Part shown: piece by piece, positions 6,840 to 9,638 of the stretch
How the letters are laid out: each line of letters starts with the position of its first letter
Position numbering within the stretch: the first letter of the stretch is position 1
Assembly: GCA_003694425.1 (NCBI GenBank)
Contig: RFJX01000011.1
Coordinates: forward strand, 1 to 9,638
DNA length: 9,638 nt
Source: Gammaproteobacteria bacterium
GTDB lineage: Bacteria > Pseudomonadota > Gammaproteobacteria > J113
Direction of reading: 5' to 3'
The notes under the pieces: generated by a model
Database searches by the model: none
Seen by the model: only the letters and a program-made list of their open reading frames with translations
Told to the model about the DNA's origin: nothing
Made by a program: the position numbers and the translations under genes

Positions 6840-7115
6840 ATGGCCATGACCGCAATCTCATTGAAACTGCCTGAACGCCTCGCACGCGAGAGCAAGGCTT
6901 TGGCCAGGGAACTCGGGATCAGCCGTACCGAACTGATCCGGCGGGCCTTGTACCACGAGATGGAGGCAATCAAGGCCAGCCGCGAGCGTGCCGAGATGAG
7001 GAAGGCCATGGCGCTGATGAAGGAGGACGAGGCCTATCAGGAAGAGGCCAGGGAGATCGACGAGGGCTTCTCCACCCCGTTGCCCAGGGAGCGGGACCGC
7101 TGGTGGGAGGGCTGA
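6840..7115 (+). CDS. Ribbon-helix-helix antitoxin of a MazEF-type module
   Basis: The 91-residue product begins with a CopG/MetJ-like ribbon-helix-helix fold: strand TAISLKL at 4-10, helix 1 at about 11-24 and helix 2 at about 28-41 after ISRTELIRR. It would bind its operator as a dimer. The acidic C-terminal tail, ending EGFSTPLPRERDRWWEG, resembles the extended peptide by which such antitoxins block the MazF active-site groove. It precedes and overlaps the toxin gene by 13 nt, the usual antitoxin-first order. Starts at 6840 and 6846 are both possible; neither has a Shine-Dalgarno sequence, and 6846 fits a leaderless transcript from the TATGAT box. Base composition is less GC-rich than in the flanking EPS genes, which suggests acquisition. 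Confidence 0.82.
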   Translation: MAMTAISLKLPERLARESKALARELGISRTELIRRALYHEMEAIKASRERAEMRKAMALMKEDEAYQEEAREIDEGFSTPLPRERDRWWEG

Positions 7116-7459
7116 AGCCGCTGGTACGAGGCGGGGTCTATCTGGCCCGGCTCGATCCGGTAAAGGGCGCCGAGGTCGGCAAACTCAGGCCGGTCGTCAT
7201 CCTGTCGGCAAGCGATTTGCTGGACATCTCCCCACCTTTCCTGTTCGTGGCCCCTCTGAGCAGCCGTTCACGACCTGAATATTCGATCTTTCATGTCCCG
7301 ATCGCTGCCAGAGGGGATCTCAGGACCGACAGCTACGTCCTTGTCGAGCATTGCCGGACCATCTCCAGCAATCGGCTCTGCTCTCCACTCCTGGCACAAC
7401 TCTCATCCGGGGAGATCGATTTGATCCTCCAGCGGTTGCTGAGAATGGTCGGCCATTGA
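7103..7459 (+). CDS. MazF/PemK-family mRNA interferase toxin
   Basis: The 118-residue product has the MazF/PemK plan: RGGVYLARLDPVKGAEVGKLRPVVIL split across residues 9-34, where the family reads RG-x-V-W/Y...DP..G.E..K.RP.VV. Next come FLFVAPLSSR at 46-55, where the catalytic Thr of E. coli MazF is usually found and Ser53/Ser54 stand here, and VLVEHCRTISSNRL at 79-92, matching V-L-V-D-x-x-R-T-x-x-x-x-R-L. Arg29 would be the catalytic arginine. The toxin is predicted to cut mRNA at short sequence motifs when the antitoxin is degraded. The length is normal and no frame damage is seen. GTG at 7103 lies within the antitoxin gene with AGGGAG about 12 nt upstream, and no ATG lies nearby. The overlap implies coupled translation. 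The toxin stop is 16 nt before galE, with no terminator between, so read-through into galE is likely. Confidence 0.87.
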   Translation: MGGLKPLVRGGVYLARLDPVKGAEVGKLRPVVILSASDLLDISPPFLFVAPLSSRSRPEYSIFHVPIAARGDLRTDSYVLVEHCRTISSNRLCSPLLAQLSSGEIDLILQRLLRMVGH

Positions 7460-7475
7460 AAGGGGAACCCGGACC

Positions 7476-8462
7476 ATGACCCATCCCGTACTCGTCACCG
7501 GCGGCGCCGGCTACATCGGCAGCCACGTGGTCAAGCTCCTCGGCCGGGCCGGCCGCGAGGTGGTGGTGCTGGACAACCTCTCCAGGGGCTTTCGCGAGGC
7601 GGTGACGCACGGCGAGCTGGTGGTCGGCGACACCGGCGACCGCGAGCTGGTGCTCGACCTCCTGCGTGAACGCGGGATCGGATCGGTGCTGCACTTTGCC
7701 GCCCACACCGTGGTGCCCGAGTCGGTCGAGCGGCCGCTGAAGTACTACGGCAACAACACCTGCTGTACCCGCAACCTGCTCGAATGCTGCGCCGAGGCCG
7801 GGGTGCGCCACTTCGTCTTCTCCTCCACCGCGGCGGTCTACGGCGTGCCGGAACGGGGCGCGGAGGGGATCACCGAACAGACCCCAACCTCCCCGATCAA
7901 TCCCTACGGCAGCTCCAAGCTGATGAGCGAGTGGATGCTGCGGGACCTGGCCGCCGCCACCGCCCTGCGCCATGTCACCCTGCGCTACTTCAACGTCGCC
8001 GGTTGCGATCCGGAGGGGGAGATCGGCCAGTCCACTCCGGATGCCACCCTGCTCATCAAGGTCTGCGCCGAGGTGGCCGCGGGCCGGCGCGAGGCACTGA
8101 AGATCTACGGCACCGACTACCCCACGCCGGACGGCACCGGGGTGCGCGACTACATCCACGTCACCGATCTGGCCGATGCCCACCTCAGGGCGCTCGATCA
8201 CCTGGAGGGCGGCGGAGAGTCGGTGACCCTCAACTGCGGCTACGGCCACGGCTATTCGGTGCGCGAGGTGGTGGCGAGCGTCGAACGGGTACTGGGCCGG
8301 CCCATCCCGGTGGTGGAGACCGGGCGGCGCCCTGGCGATCCCCCGGCCCTTGTGGCCGACTCCAGCCGCCTCAAGGCCCTGTTCGGCTGGCAGCCGCGCT
8401 ACGACGACCTGGACACCATCGTCCGCACCGCCCTCGACTGGGAGCGCAACCGGCGGTACTGA
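7476..8462 (+). CDS. galE: UDP-glucose 4-epimerase (short-chain dehydrogenase/reductase family)
   Basis: This enzyme interconverts UDP-glucose and UDP-galactose in the cytoplasm through an NAD-bound 4-keto intermediate. The 328 residues carry the N-terminal Rossmann motif TGGAGYIGSH at 8-17, VLDNLSRG at 31-38, HFAAHTVVPESVERPLKYY at 73-91 and the catalytic region FSSTAAVYG at 115-123. The YxxxK pair is Tyr144/Lys148 in INPYGSSK, followed by LRYFNVAG at 169-176 and TGVRDYIHVTDLADAH at 221-236, all typical of GalE. The length is close to the usual 330-340. AAAGGGGAA ends about 8 nt before the ATG, a good ribosome binding site. The gene sits between two toxin-antitoxin modules but belongs functionally with the EPS genes, providing galactose-type residues. 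Related epimerases acting on UDP-N-acetylhexosamines or UDP-pentoses share these motifs, so the substrate is probable rather than proven. Confidence 0.92.
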   Translation: MTHPVLVTGGAGYIGSHVVKLLGRAGREVVVLDNLSRGFREAVTHGELVVGDTGDRELVLDLLRERGIGSVLHFAAHTVVPESVERPLKYYGNNTCCTRNLLECCAEAGVRHFVFSSTAAVYGVPERGAEGITEQTPTSPINPYGSSKLMSEWMLRDLAAATALRHVTLRYFNVAGCDPEGEIGQSTPDATLLIKVCAEVAAGRREALKIYGTDYPTPDGTGVRDYIHVTDLADAHLRALDHLEGGGESVTLNCGYGHGYSVREVVASVERVLGRPIPVVETGRRPGDPPALVADSSRLKALFGWQPRYDDLDTIVRTALDWERNRRY

Positions 8463-8518
8463 AAGACATCTGCATACAGAACCCTTTGCATCCTGAACAA
8501 TAGACGGTTACGTTTTTA

Positions 8519-8803
8519 ATGATCCTCTCGTTCCGGCACCGTGGGCTGGAGCGATATTTCAGAAATCCGCGCTATCGGGACAAGCGGGGTATCGACGGGA
8601 GGTTGACCAGGAGGCTGATCTATATCCTGGAGTCCGGACGTCATCGAATATCCCGGTGAGATGGACCTGGCCGGGCTCTATTTCCACCCCCTCAAAGGGA
8701 GCAGAAAAGGCTGGTATAGCGTAAGGGTCACGGGCAACTGGCGCACACCTGGCGTATGAAAGACAAGAATGTCATCGACGTCGATCTCGACGATTCTCAT
8801 TGA
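8519..8803 (+). pseudogene. HigB/RelE-family toxin broken by two compensating frameshifts
   Basis: From the ATG at 8519 the frame reads MILSFRHRGLERYFRNPRYR, the standard opening of HigB-type toxins, and stops at 8657-8659 after 46 residues. The rest of the toxin is legible in other frames. Upstream of 8658 in frame with it comes PDVIEYPGEMDLAGLYFHP, followed by LKGSRKGWYSVRVTGNWR (about 8634-8745), which contains the family's HPLKG and GNWR motifs. The original frame then resumes with TWRMKDKNVIDVDLDDSH and a stop at 8801-8803. One extra base near 8624-8634 and one missing base near 8743-8749 explain everything, so the net shift is zero and the total length is normal (about 94 residues). As written, no full toxin can be made. 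Either the gene is decaying under a surviving antitoxin or the sequence has two indel errors. The toxin-before-antitoxin order is typical of HigBA. The 56 nt between the galE stop and this start hold no clear terminator or promoter. Confidence 0.82.
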
Positions 8804-8805
8804 AC

Positions 8806-9096
8806 ATGCAACGGACACCCTCACATCCTGGCGGTCTCATCCGGGAAGTACTGCTTCCCGAGCTTGGGCTGTCCGTTTCCGCCCTTGCAAGGCATTGCGG
8901 TGTATCGCGGAATACCATGTCCAAGCTGATCAACGAGCGGGCCGACGTAACTGAAGACCTGGCCATCCGCCTCAGCCGGGCGCTCGGCAGTACACCGGAA
9001 TTCTGGTTGAACATGCAGGCCCGTCACAATCTCCACAAACTGATGCAGAAGCGCAAAGAAACCTATGAGGGGATCAAGAGGGTGGAGGCCGCCTGA
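8806..9096 (+). CDS. higA: HigA-type antitoxin (XRE/Cro helix-turn-helix)
   Basis: The 96-residue product begins MQRTPSHPGGLIREVLLPEL, the HigA/VapI signature H-P-G-x-x-L/I-x-E, followed by a helix-turn-helix at about 23-44 (VSALARHCGVSRNTMSKLIN). It continues with RADVTEDLAIRLSRALGSTP at 45-64 and EFWLNMQARHNLHKL, where the family has F-W-L-x-x-Q-x-x-Y/H-D/N-L. It would repress its own operon and neutralise a HigB toxin. The ATG at 8806 lies 2 nt after the toxin stop; a TTG at 8800 is also in frame but would overlap that stop, so 8806 is preferred. There is no obvious Shine-Dalgarno sequence, so translation may depend on coupling to the toxin, which the frameshifts would weaken. The reading frame is intact, unlike that of its partner, and the protein could still serve as an orphan antitoxin or regulator. 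Confidence 0.88.
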   Translation: MQRTPSHPGGLIREVLLPELGLSVSALARHCGVSRNTMSKLINERADVTEDLAIRLSRALGSTPEFWLNMQARHNLHKLMQKRKETYEGIKRVEAA

Positions 9097-9099
9097 AAG

Positions 9100-9638
9100 T
9101 TGTCGTCCCTTTCCCATCTCCTCCCCGTGATCCTCGCCGGCGGCGGCGGCACCCGGCTGTGGCCGCTCTCGCGCGAGCACTACCCCAAGCAGTTCCTCGC
9201 CCTGACCGGCGAGCAGAGCCTCCTACAGCAGACCGTCGCCCGGCTCGAGGGGTCCACGGAGCGGCCGCCGCTGGTGATCTGCAACGAGGAGCACCGCTTC
9301 CTGGTGGCCGAGCAGCTGCGCCGGCTCGGGATCGAGCGCCCCCGCATCGTGCTCGAGCCGGTGGGCCGCAACACCGCCCCGGCCCTGACCGTGGCCGCGC
9401 TCGAGGCCCTGCGCGATGGGGTCGACCCGATCCTGGCGATGATGCCGGCCGACCACGCCATCGGCGACCCCGCGGCCTTCCGCGAGGCCCTGGCCCGCGG
9501 CGCCGCCCTGGCGGGGGAGGGGGCGATGGTCACCTTCGGGATCGTGCCCGACCGGCCCGAGACCGGCTACGGCTATCTGGAGACGGGTGAGCCGGCGGGC
9601 GAGGGGAGTTACCTGCTCAGCCGCTTCGTCGAGAAGCC
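9100..9638 (+). CDS. manC: Mannose-1-phosphate guanylyltransferase, 5' part (ManC/AlgA/XanB type)
   Basis: This enzyme makes GDP-mannose from GTP and mannose 1-phosphate for EPS synthesis. The 179 complete codons in the window show the nucleotidyltransferase signature PVILAGGGGTRLWPLSR at 9-25, followed by YPKQFLAL at 28-35, EPVGRNTAPA at 86-95, the metal-site region MMPADHAI at 114-121, FGIVPDRPETGYGYL at 146-160 and FVEK at 176-179, where the frame leaves the window. The usual signature is GG-S-G-T/S-R-L-W-P, and here the Ser is Gly. Full-length homologues are about 470-480 residues, often with a C-terminal phosphomannose isomerase domain that cannot be seen here. A TTG at 9100 is the likely start, because the next in-frame candidate, GTG at 9127, would cut into the first beta strand. 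GGAGG lies 11 nt upstream of the TTG. Only 3 nt separate it from the higA stop, so its expression is probably tied to the TA module or to galE read-through. Confidence 0.92.
   Translation, partial: MSSLSHLLPVILAGGGGTRLWPLSREHYPKQFLALTGEQSLLQQTVARLEGSTERPPLVICNEEHRFLVAEQLRRLGIERPRIVLEPVGRNTAPALTVAALEALRDGVDPILAMMPADHAIGDPAAFREALARGAALAGEGAMVTFGIVPDRPETGYGYLETGEPAGEGSYLLSRFVEK

Noticed and set aside
5585..7009. A 474-codon minus-strand frame opposite the ATPase, TIGR03790-like gene and antitoxin
   Set aside because: Low-complexity composition and no motifs, and it lies antisense to three well-supported genes.
8463..8518. Possible promoter for the higBA module (TTGCAT at 8486 with TACGTT at 8509)
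   Set aside because: Both hexamers match consensus at only 3 of 6 positions, which is chance level.
1..9638. CRISPR array, tRNA/rRNA genes, insertion sequences or attachment sites
   Set aside because: I saw no regularly spaced direct repeats, no tRNA-like or rRNA segments, no transposase motifs and no paired terminal repeats around the TA modules.

Overview
The window is GC-rich, densely coding DNA, most likely from a gamma- or betaproteobacterium. This is inferred from gene content, not from a marker gene. It holds the export and assembly half of an exopolysaccharide (EPS) locus of the kind found with exosortase/PEP-CTERM systems, followed by sugar-nucleotide genes interleaved with two toxin-antitoxin (TA) modules. 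Family names such as TIGR03007, TIGR03015, TIGR03018 and TIGR03790 are recalled from protein sequence patterns; no search was run.

Layout: (1) At 1-305, minus strand, is the 5' part of an OsmC/Ohr-like gene that runs off the left edge. (2) At 306-448 is a divergent intergenic region with a GC-rich 7-bp inverted repeat. (3) At 449-6796, plus strand, is a compact six-gene operon: a Wza-type periplasmic/outer-membrane export protein, an outer-membrane beta-barrel, a Wzz/GumC-type chain-length protein, a separate BY-kinase-like ATPase, an ExeA/GspA-like AAA ATPase, and a secreted TIGR03790-like protein. The last three genes are joined by 1-nt and 4-nt overlaps. (4) At 6797-6839 is an AT-rich gap with a GAAA-loop hairpin followed by six T, which could serve as operon terminator, TA promoter/operator or both. 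(5) At 6840-7459 is a MazEF-type module (RHH antitoxin, then MazF/PemK toxin). (6) At 7476-8462 is a galE-like UDP-glucose 4-epimerase gene. (7) At 8519-9096 is a HigBA-type module whose toxin reading frame is broken by two compensating frameshifts while the antitoxin is intact. (8) From 9100 to the right edge is the 5' part of a mannose-1-phosphate guanylyltransferase (manC/algA-type) gene.

Working together: GalE and ManC would supply UDP-galactose (or a related sugar) and GDP-mannose. The Wzz-like protein, with the detached kinase as cytoplasmic partner, would control chain length and export. The small export protein and the beta-barrel would form the route through periplasm and outer membrane. 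The ExeA-like ATPase and the TIGR03790-like protein mark the locus as exosortase-associated. The exosortase itself, glycosyltransferases, Wzx and Wzy are not in the window and presumably lie to the right.

The most notable points are the TIGR03790-like protein with an invariant-looking His/Cys-containing C-terminal block, the two TA modules flanking galE inside the EPS locus, the doubly frameshifted HigB, the export protein with no cysteine and so no lipobox, and the chain-length protein with a duplicated HPDV block and an extra C-terminal membrane helix.
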